A stretch of DNA of 18,027 bases from Planctomycetota bacterium (GTDB lineage: Bacteria; Planctomycetota; Phycisphaerae; WQYP01): the NCBI GenBank assembly GCA_021798635.1, contig JAJZGH010000080.1, positions 1-18,027 on the forward strand, given 5' to 3'. Of this stretch, positions 7,512 to 15,679 are shown piece by piece. Position 1 is the first letter of the stretch; the number at the start of each line of letters is the position of its first letter. Made by a program: the position numbers and the translations under genes. The notes under the pieces are model-generated. The model was not told where the DNA came from, ran no database searches, and saw only the letters and a list, made by a program, of their open reading frames with translations.

Positions 7512-9587
7512 TTATGCCAACGTGAGGCACGTTGCCGAATGAGCCGCCAGGAAGCCCGCTGCCGTCGGTACCTGCCCTAACTGACCGCCACATTTAATTT
7601 TGCTGATATCCACGGGGCTGCCGCGATGATTCACGATGATCATCCGCTGTCCAAACCGCGCCATTTCCACGCCCCGCGCGGGCGGAATGGGAAGGTCCTT
7701 CGGAGATCCAATCAACCGGGCGACCGGTGTTTCCCGCAGCAGCACAATGGGGTGCATTTCCTGGCGGCCATATTGCGGCGGCACAATCGGCATCGTGCTG
7801 CGGCAATAGGAATAACCATATTGAAATCCAAATGAAAAGATTCGGCCCTGTCCCGCATCCGTCTGCACTATCGCCGCGGCACCCGATTGTATATAGGTAC
7901 CCAGAGCTTTCCCTCCCCGATACGCCACGGTGGACCAGCCGTGCGGAATAACCTTTTCCCGCCATGCAATACAGTCAAACTCTGTTTCATATTCCTCCAC
8001 ACCCCACACGTTTCGCGCCAGTTCGCAATGCGGGCCGTGGATGACTGTGCCACCAGCAGTCGCGAATTGCTTCACGGCCGCCTCCAGGCCGGCGTTGTCC
8101 CCCAATTCATAAAGTGAACAATGCGGAATCACCAGAATGCGGTAGGGGGCTAATGCACCGGCGGCAATCTGCTGCGGGTGAAGAATATCCACGTGCCATG
8201 ACAAATCCACAAATTGCGCATACCAGCCCAGTAAATCCATCCGATGCCGCCCCTGCTGATCCACTTCCAGCGGTTCATAAAGGCTCATTTCCGCCGGGAA
8301 AAGAATGGCAACTTCCTGCGGTCGAGGCGCATTCAGTAATGGCATAACTTCCGCCGCCCAGGTATTCCCCACGCGCAGAGATTCTTTAAATATCCCGTCC
8401 ATTCTGTAAAGCACGCCGCCATCATCCAGGCCGCTGTAACCATATAGATGCAGCGATTTCGCACCGTTGGCCACCAGCGTCGCAATCGCCTCCGCCGGGG
8501 GCACAGCACGATAGATATCACCGTTGACATGCCGCCCCATATAAAGCCCGCCGGTAAAATCCTGCCGGTTATTAGCGCACCGCATGATCGCCCCCTCCAC
8601 GCTAAGAGCCATGGCGTCGGGGCGGTTTTCCGCGTTGAGCGGGGAAGCAATCAGCAGCACCGAATCGACATGCCTGGCGCATGCGTACACATCCAACGCA
8701 CGCTGGCCGGTTTGCCACATGGTGTGGCCCGGTGGATTAAAAAAATAGCCCCACTGATGTAAAACCGGTTCAATAAAAATCGGCGGGTCCATTTTTCGCC
8801 AGTGCTGCTTCATAACCGCCAGATACTGCTGCAATTCACCCCCCAGATACGTCTGATTGTCAATCCAGCGGTAAAAATCGCCCGTGCGTTGTTCAAAATC
8901 GCGGGCGGTGGGCCGCGCGCAATCCACCCAATTCAATTCTTCCGGTCGCAGATAATATTGCGCCGGCGTAAGAGTCTCAAAAGATTCTGCCGCGAGCTTA
9001 TAACGTTGATTCAACAGGGCCAGATCACCGTTATAGCGATTTTTCAGCCAGGCGATGTAGCGTTGTCTGCCCTCATTGTCAAAGCTTGGTTTGGGGATCG
9101 GCTCAAACATTGTCTGCATGACAATCTGCGGCGATCCGGCTTTGCGTCTCATGCCGGGGCCGTACAGGGTAAGTAATCCCTGCACATGCTCCACCATGGT
9201 GGCCTGCGCCGCGGGCGACCAGTATTTATACGTGCCCATGGGTTTGCCGTCCGGGCATATGGCTTCTTCGCCGCGTACCGGCGGCACATCCCGAATATTT
9301 GGATACAAATTATCCCCGCATAAATACAGGGCCAGATGCGTATAATCCAGTCCATGCGACTGCATTTCCTGCATCATGAATTCCTGCATGGCCACGTAGG
9401 GGCTTGCCGGCTCGCCCCGATAACGGGCAAAAAAATCCTCCCATGGTTTGGAATCCAGATTGATGCTGGTAAAACCCAACGCTTTCACTTCCGCAATGCC
9501 CCGCCGCACCGCATCGCGGTCGCTGAAAAAAGGTTCAAAGAAATTGCCAAACCAGATGCTGATCATCGGAGAAGTCGAGTGTGTCAT
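7512..9587 (-). CDS. Cytoplasmic GH42-like TIM-barrel protein with trimerisation-type domain
   Basis: The 691-residue product has no signal peptide, so it is probably cytoplasmic. Residues 10-400 read as a beta-galactosidase-like TIM barrel: ALGFTSINLDSKPWEDFF (36-53), MQTMFEPIP (157-165, with E162 as candidate acid/base), then YIAWLKNRYNGDLALLN (177-193), which resembles the GH42 'F..WL+.RYG.+..LN' segment. Residues 405-620 resemble the GH42 trimerisation domain (EVAILFPAEMSLYEPL, PYRILVIPHCSLY, FATAGGTVIHGP). Around the position of the usual nucleophile the sequence is GGLYMGRHVNGDIYR (346-360), without a Glu. The substrate is therefore unsure; an imported galactose-containing oligosaccharide would fit. 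The start is supported by AGGAAGG (9603-9597 on the minus strand), 9 nt upstream. It runs opposite to its neighbours and shares the 9588-9890 gap with paralogue B. Confidence 0.72.
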   Translation of the reverse strand: MTHSTSPMISIWFGNFFEPFFSDRDAVRRGIAEVKALGFTSINLDSKPWEDFFARYRGEPASPYVAMQEFMMQEMQSHGLDYTHLALYLCGDNLYPNIRDVPPVRGEEAICPDGKPMGTYKYWSPAAQATMVEHVQGLLTLYGPGMRRKAGSPQIVMQTMFEPIPKPSFDNEGRQRYIAWLKNRYNGDLALLNQRYKLAAESFETLTPAQYYLRPEELNWVDCARPTARDFEQRTGDFYRWIDNQTYLGGELQQYLAVMKQHWRKMDPPIFIEPVLHQWGYFFNPPGHTMWQTGQRALDVYACARHVDSVLLIASPLNAENRPDAMALSVEGAIMRCANNRQDFTGGLYMGRHVNGDIYRAVPPAEAIATLVANGAKSLHLYGYSGLDDGGVLYRMDGIFKESLRVGNTWAAEVMPLLNAPRPQEVAILFPAEMSLYEPLEVDQQGRHRMDLLGWYAQFVDLSWHVDILHPQQIAAGALAPYRILVIPHCSLYELGDNAGLEAAVKQFATAGGTVIHGPHCELARNVWGVEEYETEFDCIAWREKVIPHGWSTVAYRGGKALGTYIQSGAAAIVQTDAGQGRIFSFGFQYGYSYCRSTMPIVPPQYGRQEMHPIVLLRETPVARLIGSPKDLPIPPARGVEMARFGQRMIIVNHRGSPVDISKIKCGGQLGQVPTAAGFLAAHSATCLTLA
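7518..7534. terminator. Hairpin between convergent genes, possible terminator
   Basis: CAACGTG-AGG-CACGTTG is a perfect 7-bp stem with a 3-nt loop at the very end of the minus-strand gene (its stop codon is 7514-7512) and 84 nt beyond the stop of the plus-strand alpha/beta-hydrolase. On the minus strand it is followed by an AT-rich stretch with a short TTATTT, on the plus strand by no T-run. It may end minus-strand transcription, but it lacks a strong U-tract. Confidence 0.3.
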
Positions 9588-9635
9588 ATTGTCTGGCCTT
9601 CCTGTTCAAGCCGCCGGGCCGGTGGGATTTCCACC

Positions 9636-9677
9636 CTGTAAACTTACAGTATTATCGGCAAATGCACGCCGACGCAA
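9636..9677 (-). promoter_or_regulatory. Candidate promoter and operator dyad for the GH42-like gene
   Basis: On the minus strand, TTGCGT (9677-9672) is followed by 17 nt and TAATAC (9654-9649); an overlapping -10 alternative is GATAAT (9656-9651). Directly downstream and partly overlapping lies CTGTAA-GT-TTACAG (9649-9636), a perfect dyad with 6-bp arms and a 2-bp centre. That is a usual place for a repressor operator. A small stem, GGTGG...CCACC (9621-9635), follows in the transcript. The promoter hexamers are weak, so the exact start is uncertain. Confidence 0.4.
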
Positions 9678-9721
9678 GGGGCTGTCATACTGCATTTGTG
9701 ATCTTTCAGGCCTGTCGCTGA

Positions 9722-9822
9722 ATGATAAAATTTTAACGCATAGTGATATTGCTTTTATCGGCAACCGCCGCGATGATAGAGCAGGCTATACGCCGCTTGA
9801 AGGCCGTTGCCGGCAGACATCA
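9722..9822 (+). promoter_or_regulatory. Promoter module copy 3 (upstream of paralogue B)
   Basis: The box ATGATAAAATTTTAACGCA (9722-9740) matches copy 1 at 17 of 19 bases. Eight nucleotides later comes TTGCTT (9749-9754), then after 17 nt GATGAT (9772-9777), a poorer -10 than in copies 1 and 2. A GC stem-like segment, GGCCGTTGCCGGC (9802-9814), and CAGGCAAT follow at slightly larger spacing. The overall order is the same as in the other copies, but it is more degraded. The rest of the 9588-9890 gap holds the minus-strand signals at 9636-9677 and no gene. Confidence 0.55.
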
Positions 9823-9890
9823 GGCAATCGCTTAAAGTGGTACGATGTTCTGCGAAATCAGCCGTATGCGCGAAAAAGGGAAACGATTTC

Positions 9891-12308
9891 ATGTTCAAAC
9901 CTGACAAAGTGTTGTCGACGTATGGAGCATCCTGCCGCGGTTCGCCGGGATGGCTCGCCACGATCCTGCCCGCTGTGGCAATTGTCGGAGTGCTGCAGGC
10001 CAATGCCCCGGCAGGCAATAGCGCCCTGTCTGGCCGCTGGATCGACTCCATCACCTTCGGTCAACCCACCGGCGAAGCCACCCATCATCTGACCGCCGAC
10101 GCCTCCGGCGTTATCAACGGCGGATTGGGCCAAAGCGCCCGGGTGCTTCTGCCACTGCATCCTTATCAGATTTATGGCGGTCATTTGAACTTTACCATGC
10201 GGTGCAATCCCACCAGGACCAATTACATCACCGTTAAATATTGGGGCAATGACCGTGGTGAATATCTGGGAAGGCTGCTTTTGTATTGCAACGGCCTGCA
10301 GGTGGGCTACCGGTTTATGTCCGATTATGGCCTGATCAGCGGAGCGGAAAACGCCGGATCGGAAAGCCTCACCAATTCCAAACCGTTCCCAGGACGCTTT
10401 TTCTACGTCACCGAGCCGCTGCCGCGCAAACTCACCCAGGGCAAACGCGTTGTCCACCTGGAAATTCAAGCCCTGGGCTATGACTGGATGTACGCCGGTA
10501 ATTTTCGGCAATATCAACACCATTTAACGCACCCTTCGCGGGGCATTTACAAAGCCTATATCACCACCCATCCATTTTTTGTTCCTCCCGCCGGCGATGT
10601 TCAAGGCCGCCCACCCGCGCCGGCACGCGTGCGGCCGGCCCCCGGAGCAGCGATTCTCAAACAATTAAAATTTCACGTCAATCAGGCCCTTGCGGGAAAT
10701 TTGCGCAGCAGGAATCTCGACGGCCCCCAGCGTGTGGACATGCTGGCGCGGGCGTATAACACACCCTGGTGCATTGCCTTCCATAATCCGGCGATCATAA
10801 AACGAATTGTCCGTGACATTGACGCTATGGCCCGGGGGCATGGAAATCGTCGTGAAGCCAATGATACCTGGCGGTTGTACGCCCCGGTCGGTCGGGCCGT
10901 ATCGCGGATTTATCCCGCGTTAAAGCCTTATCTTCATGAACCCGTGAAAGTCCAAAGCGGACAATCTCAAAGCCGTGCCGCGGCATGGGCGGGTCTGCTG
11001 ACAAAAACCATCGCCTATCTGACCACCCACGAACGCTATTACACCAATCAGGCCATGATCGTCAATTACAATATCTACAGTGCCAACATGGGCCTGCAAC
11101 TGCTGGCTCCCGCATCAGCCATGCCTGAAAAGCAGGCGCGCCGGTATTTATATGAAGCCATCGGGCTGGTGCCCTGGCGCGGAAATAAAACCGCCACGGG
11201 CTGGCAATGGCCGTTCGGTCATCATTATTATGAAGTCACGCAACAGGGCCTTTCCCGCGAGCTCGGTTACGTCGCCAGTTATGGTGAAACCATTACTCAT
11301 TTTCTCTGGCAAATGGCCGATGCTACTCATGGCGATCCGAAAATTGAAAATCAATTGATCAAAATGCTCAAGGCCCGTGGCTATTTCATGGCCCCCGGCG
11401 TTGATCATAACGGCTACCGCGCCATGCGGCTGGAGGGCGTGATCGGCTGGCGACACAATTTATACCCCGAGGAAGTCTGCTACGGAGATCGCACGCTTGG
11501 CGGCGGCGGCATGCAATGTGCGTCGCTTCTCGGTAATAAATCCAAAACACTGCTCGGCTACGCCCAGCAGTGCCTGGCGGATAACCAGTATTTTCAATCC
11601 ATACGCCCCATGCTGTATGCCTTCAGCAGCGGGACGATCAAAGAACTGTTGGAAATTCCCGCGCAGTATGCCGCCGTGGCCAAGCTCCCGCCAACTCACA
11701 TTCAATTGCCCATGACCTCCGGACAACCCGATTTCGCCTGGGCTGATCCGCAGGACGGCGTGGTGGTAATAAAGCATGATCATACACGTTTATATATATC
11801 ACTGTATTACCGGGCGTATGACGGCATTAACCGTCTGGCACGCATTCATTACACCACGCCCACCATGGATCGCCTGGTGCGGGCGTATGAACAGGTGCAG
11901 TTCACGCCCAGCGGGAAATATTTTGTTCGCCCGGAGGATATTGACCAGGTGCAATTCCCCGGCTTTATTCCGCCGGGGAATAAAATCCATAACGCCTACG
12001 CCGGCGAAAAACTTCCGATCCCGGTTTTGCCCAAAGGGTATGTAATGACCCACGGCCACTACGGCCCATTCCCGCGCGGCCGCTATGGGCCATATCTGGG
12101 CCGGGCCGCGTTTTATCGCTTGCATTACGGCCCGTATCTCATCGCGATGAATACCACCCGGCATCACACGTATAAGCTTAAACCGGTTCCCGGCATAGCA
12201 CGTGCGGTAAATCTGATGACCGGCAAAACGGTAATATTCAAGGGACCCATTACCATCAAACCGCGTGAAACGCTGATCCTGTTATTGCATCGCCCCGGGA
12301 ACCGCTGA
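9891..12308 (+). CDS. Large secreted protein, paralogue B (putative glycan lyase or hydrolase, family not recognised)
   Basis: The 805-residue product is a full-length homologue of the protein at 3296-5656. Shared blocks include GGLGQSARVLLP, NYITVKYWGNDRG, YNTPWCIAFH (289-298), ELGYVASYGE (457-466), LEGVIGWRHNLYP (514-526), GYAQQCLADNQYF (556-568), WADPQDGVVVIK, TTPTMDRLV and GPYLGRAAFYRLHYG. A longer N-terminal region contains a hydrophobic stretch (LATILPAVAIVGVLQANA, about 22-39), taken as a signal peptide. The domain order (beta-sandwich, helical toroid, beta-sandwich) is as in paralogue A. Residues identical in both and chemically suited to catalysis (Tyr, His and Glu in the quoted blocks) are candidates for the active site. 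ATG 9891 is chosen over an upstream in-frame TTG at 9807 because AAGGGA (9876-9881) is 9 nt away and the TTG lies inside the promoter module. The symporter gene follows after 157 nt. Confidence 0.75.
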   Translation: MFKPDKVLSTYGASCRGSPGWLATILPAVAIVGVLQANAPAGNSALSGRWIDSITFGQPTGEATHHLTADASGVINGGLGQSARVLLPLHPYQIYGGHLNFTMRCNPTRTNYITVKYWGNDRGEYLGRLLLYCNGLQVGYRFMSDYGLISGAENAGSESLTNSKPFPGRFFYVTEPLPRKLTQGKRVVHLEIQALGYDWMYAGNFRQYQHHLTHPSRGIYKAYITTHPFFVPPAGDVQGRPPAPARVRPAPGAAILKQLKFHVNQALAGNLRSRNLDGPQRVDMLARAYNTPWCIAFHNPAIIKRIVRDIDAMARGHGNRREANDTWRLYAPVGRAVSRIYPALKPYLHEPVKVQSGQSQSRAAAWAGLLTKTIAYLTTHERYYTNQAMIVNYNIYSANMGLQLLAPASAMPEKQARRYLYEAIGLVPWRGNKTATGWQWPFGHHYYEVTQQGLSRELGYVASYGETITHFLWQMADATHGDPKIENQLIKMLKARGYFMAPGVDHNGYRAMRLEGVIGWRHNLYPEEVCYGDRTLGGGGMQCASLLGNKSKTLLGYAQQCLADNQYFQSIRPMLYAFSSGTIKELLEIPAQYAAVAKLPPTHIQLPMTSGQPDFAWADPQDGVVVIKHDHTRLYISLYYRAYDGINRLARIHYTTPTMDRLVRAYEQVQFTPSGKYFVRPEDIDQVQFPGFIPPGNKIHNAYAGEKLPIPVLPKGYVMTHGHYGPFPRGRYGPYLGRAAFYRLHYGPYLIAMNTTRHHTYKLKPVPGIARAVNLMTGKTVIFKGPITIKPRETLILLLHRPGNR

Positions 12309-12334
12309 TCCATTCGGCAAGGAGCCTGTAACAT

Positions 12335-12465
12335 CGCGGCCCGGTACAATAGATCGCCGATAATTTCCGGGCCTGCGGCTTGGCCGAAAATTCACAGCAC
12401 CGCCCGACACCCCCGTGATATACGCTCGTCGGGGGCTTGGGATGTCGGTTGAAACTTGAGGTTTC
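12335..12465 (+). promoter_or_regulatory. Structured intergenic leader before the symporter gene
   Basis: Four possible stems fill this gap. First, CGC-GGCCCGG (12335-12344) pairs with CCGGGCC-T-GCG (12367-12377). Second, CGGC-TTG-GCCG (12376-12386) overlaps and would compete with the first. Third, CCGACA-CCCCCG (12404-12415) pairs with CGGGGG (12430-12435) and TGTCGG (12443-12448), with a 7-nt bulge. Fourth, GAAAC-TTGAG-GTTTC (12451-12465) ends at the start codon and contains the GAGG ribosome site. No T-run follows the first two stems. This could be an RNA switch, an attenuator or an mRNA-processing site; no known riboswitch class was recognised. Confidence 0.4.
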
Positions 12466-14268
12466 ATGCTTTCAATTTATGATTATCTGGCCATTGCGAT
12501 GTACTTCGGGCTGATTTTCTCCGCCGGTGTGATGCTGCGCCGCCAGAGTAAAAATACCTCGGATTACTTCCGCGCCGGCGGCGGCATTCCCTGGTGGATT
12601 ACCGGCGCAGCGCTATTTATGAATTTCAGCGCGTGGACATTTACCGGGGCTGCGGGAGAAGTTTACAAAACCGGTACGTTTGTCTTAGCCTTATATTATT
12701 CAAATGTCATCGGTTATATCACCGTCTGGACCTGGACCTGCCGCAGATTTCGCCGCCTCCGCGTCATTACCTGGATGGAAGCCGTGGAGGCCCGCTTCGG
12801 CCGGCCCACGCAGCAATTTTATACCTGGGTGAAAATCCCGATTCTCTGGCTCCTGGGCGGCGTAGCGCTTTACGCAGTGGCGGTGTTCATGTCCTCCGTC
12901 TTTGATGTTAATCTCGTCGCCACCCTGGTCGTCTGCGGCGTGCTGGTAACACTGGTCTCTTTCTTTGGCGGTGCCTGGGCCGTGGCCGCCAATGATTTTA
13001 TTCAGATGTTTCTCGTCATGGCGATTGCCATGGTAGCAGCGGTGCTGGCCCTGCATCAGCCGGCGGTCGGCGGCATTACTGGATTAATTCACCGCGTTCC
13101 AAAATCCTACTTTGACTGGACCGCCCATACGCCGGTAACGGTCATCACCGGATGGATTATCGCCATGGCCCTGATCAATATTCTATCGTTTAACAGCGTG
13201 GAAAACTCCCCGAAATTTCTAATGTTGCGCAGTGACCGCGAGGCCCGCCGCATGACGCTCATGCCCATTATCGGCATTGCCCTGGCACCGGTAATCTGGA
13301 TTATCCCATCCCTGACCGCCATTGTGACGCACCCCAACCTGCATCAGCAATTTCCACACTTGCAGCATCCCTCCGAGGCGGCTTATGTTGCGGTATGTCT
13401 GGCGACCATGCCGCGCGGCATGATCGGTCTGCTGGTCAGCGCCATATTTGCCGCCACCATCACCAGCCTGGATGCGGTTCTCAATCAGGGCGTCGGCGTA
13501 GTGGTGCGCAATTTTTATCTCCCTGTGGTGAATCCCGAGGCGGGCGAAAAGCAATTACTGCGAATCAGCAAGTTCACCACGCTGGCCTTTGGAGCGATCA
13601 TCATCAGCATCGGTGTGCTGCTGGGCAGAGGCAGTATTCCCGGGCTTTTCAGCCTGACTAATCAGCTCGCGGCCAGCCTGCTCATGCCTATGACCGTCCC
13701 GCTGGCGTTGTGTCTGATTGTCCTGCGCACCCCAAACTGGTCCGGATGGAGCACCGCACTGGTCGGGCTGTTTGTCTCCGGCCTCATCAAGCTGGCCTTC
13801 CCCGCGATCCTCCCGGTTTTGCTCCCCGGGCTTCACGGTCATGTCACGCCCAGCGAGCGCACCGATGCCCTCTTTTTCCTGACAACTTTCGCAGTCACGG
13901 GTGCGGGAACCGCGTGGTTTTTATTTACCGGCCTGTTTTACCGTTACTCCTCAGCGGAGCATCTGGCACGCATCGAAGCCCTGCGGGTAAATCTCAACAC
14001 GCCCGTGCAGGAGCCTGCCACCGATGCCGTGGCAAAGAATCGACCGCTCTATAAAGTTCTGGGTGTACTGGGAACCATGTATGGTCTGGCTATTTGTCTG
14101 TTCACGCTGATACCCAATAATTTCGCCGGGCGAATGGGTTTTCTTTTTTGCGGTACGGTGATGCTCGCCATCGGAATTATCATGCTGCGCAAATCCCGCA
14201 ATTCCGACTCTGCCCCGCCGGTGGGCACCGCAATGGTAAATCAACGCACCGTTGCCAAGTCGCTGTGA
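12466..14268 (+). CDS. Sodium:solute symporter family (SSS) transporter
   Basis: The 600-residue product is an integral membrane protein with about 13-15 hydrophobic segments. Family features are: the N-terminal YDYLAIAMYFGLIFSAGV helix, S-x-DYFRAGGGIPWW (32-44), the unwound first core helix region MNFSAWTFTGAAGEVY (52-67), GGAWAVAANDFIQMFL (168-183), and GLLVSAIFAATITSLDAVLNQ (321-341). The T331/T333/S334 cluster of the last motif is placed where these transporters bind Na+. SSS members couple Na+ entry to uptake of sugars, sialic acids, amino acids or other small solutes; beside secreted glycan enzymes, a monosaccharide or acidic sugar is likely. No separate promoter is obvious, so it is probably co-transcribed with paralogue B. 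Its translation may depend on the hairpin GAAAC-TTGAG-GTTTC that abuts ATG 12466. It converges with the regulator gene 44 nt downstream. Confidence 0.88.
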   Translation: MLSIYDYLAIAMYFGLIFSAGVMLRRQSKNTSDYFRAGGGIPWWITGAALFMNFSAWTFTGAAGEVYKTGTFVLALYYSNVIGYITVWTWTCRRFRRLRVITWMEAVEARFGRPTQQFYTWVKIPILWLLGGVALYAVAVFMSSVFDVNLVATLVVCGVLVTLVSFFGGAWAVAANDFIQMFLVMAIAMVAAVLALHQPAVGGITGLIHRVPKSYFDWTAHTPVTVITGWIIAMALINILSFNSVENSPKFLMLRSDREARRMTLMPIIGIALAPVIWIIPSLTAIVTHPNLHQQFPHLQHPSEAAYVAVCLATMPRGMIGLLVSAIFAATITSLDAVLNQGVGVVVRNFYLPVVNPEAGEKQLLRISKFTTLAFGAIIISIGVLLGRGSIPGLFSLTNQLAASLLMPMTVPLALCLIVLRTPNWSGWSTALVGLFVSGLIKLAFPAILPVLLPGLHGHVTPSERTDALFFLTTFAVTGAGTAWFLFTGLFYRYSSAEHLARIEALRVNLNTPVQEPATDAVAKNRPLYKVLGVLGTMYGLAICLFTLIPNNFAGRMGFLFCGTVMLAIGIIMLRKSRNSDSAPPVGTAMVNQRTVAKSL

Positions 14269-14312
14269 GTTCTGCCGCAACTGAAAAATCATTGCGTTCA
14301 ATAAAATATGAA

Positions 14313-15527
14313 TCAGCTTGTACGCAACTCCCACAGGTGCTTGCGGCGAAAGGCGCCTGGCGTAGTGCTCAGCACCTGCTGAAATGTGCGCGTCATATTC
14401 GGCACCGCGCTAAAGCCGCAAAGGTCTGCAACATGCGGGATGCTCTCCTCCGGATGTTGCAGCAGCCGCTGGGCTGTGGCCACGCGCACGCGGATAATTT
14501 CATCATGGGGTGTTCGCCCCAGTGTCTCTAACATATGCCGCTCCAGCCACCGCCGTCCCACCGGCACATGTTTCAGCACGTCGCGTACCGTACACGGATC
14601 GCAGGCATGGTTGCGGATGTAGCGAATGGCATCCGCCAGAAACGGGTCCGTCACTGCCAGAACATCCGTGCTTTGCCGCCGCACAATGCCTTTGGGCGGC
14701 ACGCGTACTATGCGGGCGCTTTTGGGAATTTTCTCACCGGTGATTAGTTTTTCCAGCATCTGCCCCGCCAGAAAACCCACCCGGACAAAATCCACTTCCA
14801 CGCTGGAAAGCGGCGGCCACGCGCTGTCGCACAACAGATCATCATTGTTCACTCCCAGAATCGCCACCCGGTCCGGTACGCCGATGTTCGCTTGAAAGCA
14901 CGCGGCCGCCAGATCATGCGCCGCCATATCATCCCATGCGAAAATACCCACCGGTTTTGGTAATTCCTGCAGCCACGCCTGCAAGGCCGGCCAATGCGTC
15001 TTTTTTATCCATTCATATACATCCGGCCATTGCACCGGTGATACGCTGCACGTTAACCCTCTCTGCGCAAGAACCTCGGCAAACCCGGCATGACGCCCGA
15101 CCGATACCGGCTCATACATGCGACCGTAAAACCCGAAATGTTCCAGATTGCAATCCAGTAAATGAGATGCGGCCATGGCTCCAACGGCGTGGTCATCGGC
15201 GCATACCACCGGCGTTTTTGTTGGATCCGCATTGCCGCTGCAAAGGACCACATGTGTGCTGCGCTGGTAAATTTCCGCAGTCAGCGCCGCATTGCCGCCG
15301 GCGTGAATCGCACCATCACACTTCGGCCAGGGCACGCCCTCGGGAAATACCGCCCGCAATTCCTCATGCAGCAGCCAGCGCCGCCGTGCATTGGCAAAAC
15401 GCATGACCCCGCGCATCAAGGCCCTGCCATGACCCATGGCCCCGTCCACAGAAATCCCCACCAATGGACGCTCCTGCATCTTTCGCGCTGTAAGTCCCGT
15501 TTTTCTCCGTGCCATCCCCGCCATCAT
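14313..15527 (-). CDS. XylR-type transcriptional regulator (sugar-binding domain plus AraC HTH)
   Basis: The 404-residue product has a LacI/ribose-binding-like effector domain at about residues 20-285, with PLVGISVDG at its start, CDGAIHAGG (70-78), VGIFAWDDMAAHDLAAAC (193-210), RVAILGVNNDDLLC (220-233) and PPLSSVEVDFVRVG (238-251). The last two are hallmark segments of this fold. Residues 293-396 are an AraC-type DNA-binding domain with two helix-turn-helix units (about 312-331 and 361-384, including VADLCGFSAVPNMTRTFQQ). There is no N-terminal LacI HTH, which separates it from LacI repressors. XylR-type proteins bind a sugar in the cytoplasm and activate sugar-use genes. ATG 15527 is preceded on the minus strand by AGGGGGT with good spacing. 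It lies downstream of the dehydrogenase gene on the same strand, separated by a repeat-bearing gap that could contain its own promoter. Confidence 0.88.
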   Translation of the reverse strand: MMAGMARRKTGLTARKMQERPLVGISVDGAMGHGRALMRGVMRFANARRRWLLHEELRAVFPEGVPWPKCDGAIHAGGNAALTAEIYQRSTHVVLCSGNADPTKTPVVCADDHAVGAMAASHLLDCNLEHFGFYGRMYEPVSVGRHAGFAEVLAQRGLTCSVSPVQWPDVYEWIKKTHWPALQAWLQELPKPVGIFAWDDMAAHDLAAACFQANIGVPDRVAILGVNNDDLLCDSAWPPLSSVEVDFVRVGFLAGQMLEKLITGEKIPKSARIVRVPPKGIVRRQSTDVLAVTDPFLADAIRYIRNHACDPCTVRDVLKHVPVGRRWLERHMLETLGRTPHDEIIRVRVATAQRLLQHPEESIPHVADLCGFSAVPNMTRTFQQVLSTTPGAFRRKHLWELRTS

Positions 15528-15540
15528 AACCGATACCCCC

Positions 15541-15600
15541 TAACCAAATATGAAATTTGAAATCTCAAATCCAAACTTATTCATTATTCACTACTCTATT
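15541..15600. other. AT-rich low-complexity stretch upstream of the regulator gene
   Basis: This segment is markedly AT-rich against GC-rich surroundings and is built from related short words: TGAAATTTGAAATCTCAAAT (15551-15570, containing the dyad TTTGA-AATC-TCAAA) and TTATTCATTATTCACT (15577-15592). On the minus strand it lies just before the regulator start and may hold its promoter; several poor TTG/AAT hexamer pairs exist and none stands out. The following 15601-15679 stretch is GC-rich with no recognised feature. Confidence 0.5.
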
Positions 15601-15679
15601 GAAGCGAAGCGCAAGCTAAGCGCCCGCCGCGCCAGGTATGGCCGGCAGGATGCCCGCACCACAAACGCGCCTGTCGACA

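Noticed and set aside
9807..9890. Upstream TTG start for paralogue B
   Set aside because: It lies inside the promoter module, has no ribosome site and would put 28 polar residues before the signal peptide.
14269..14312. Terminator between the convergent symporter and regulator genes
   Set aside because: Only a 6-bp pairing (TTGCGT...ACGCAA) across a 24-nt loop was found, partly inside the regulator gene, with no T-run.
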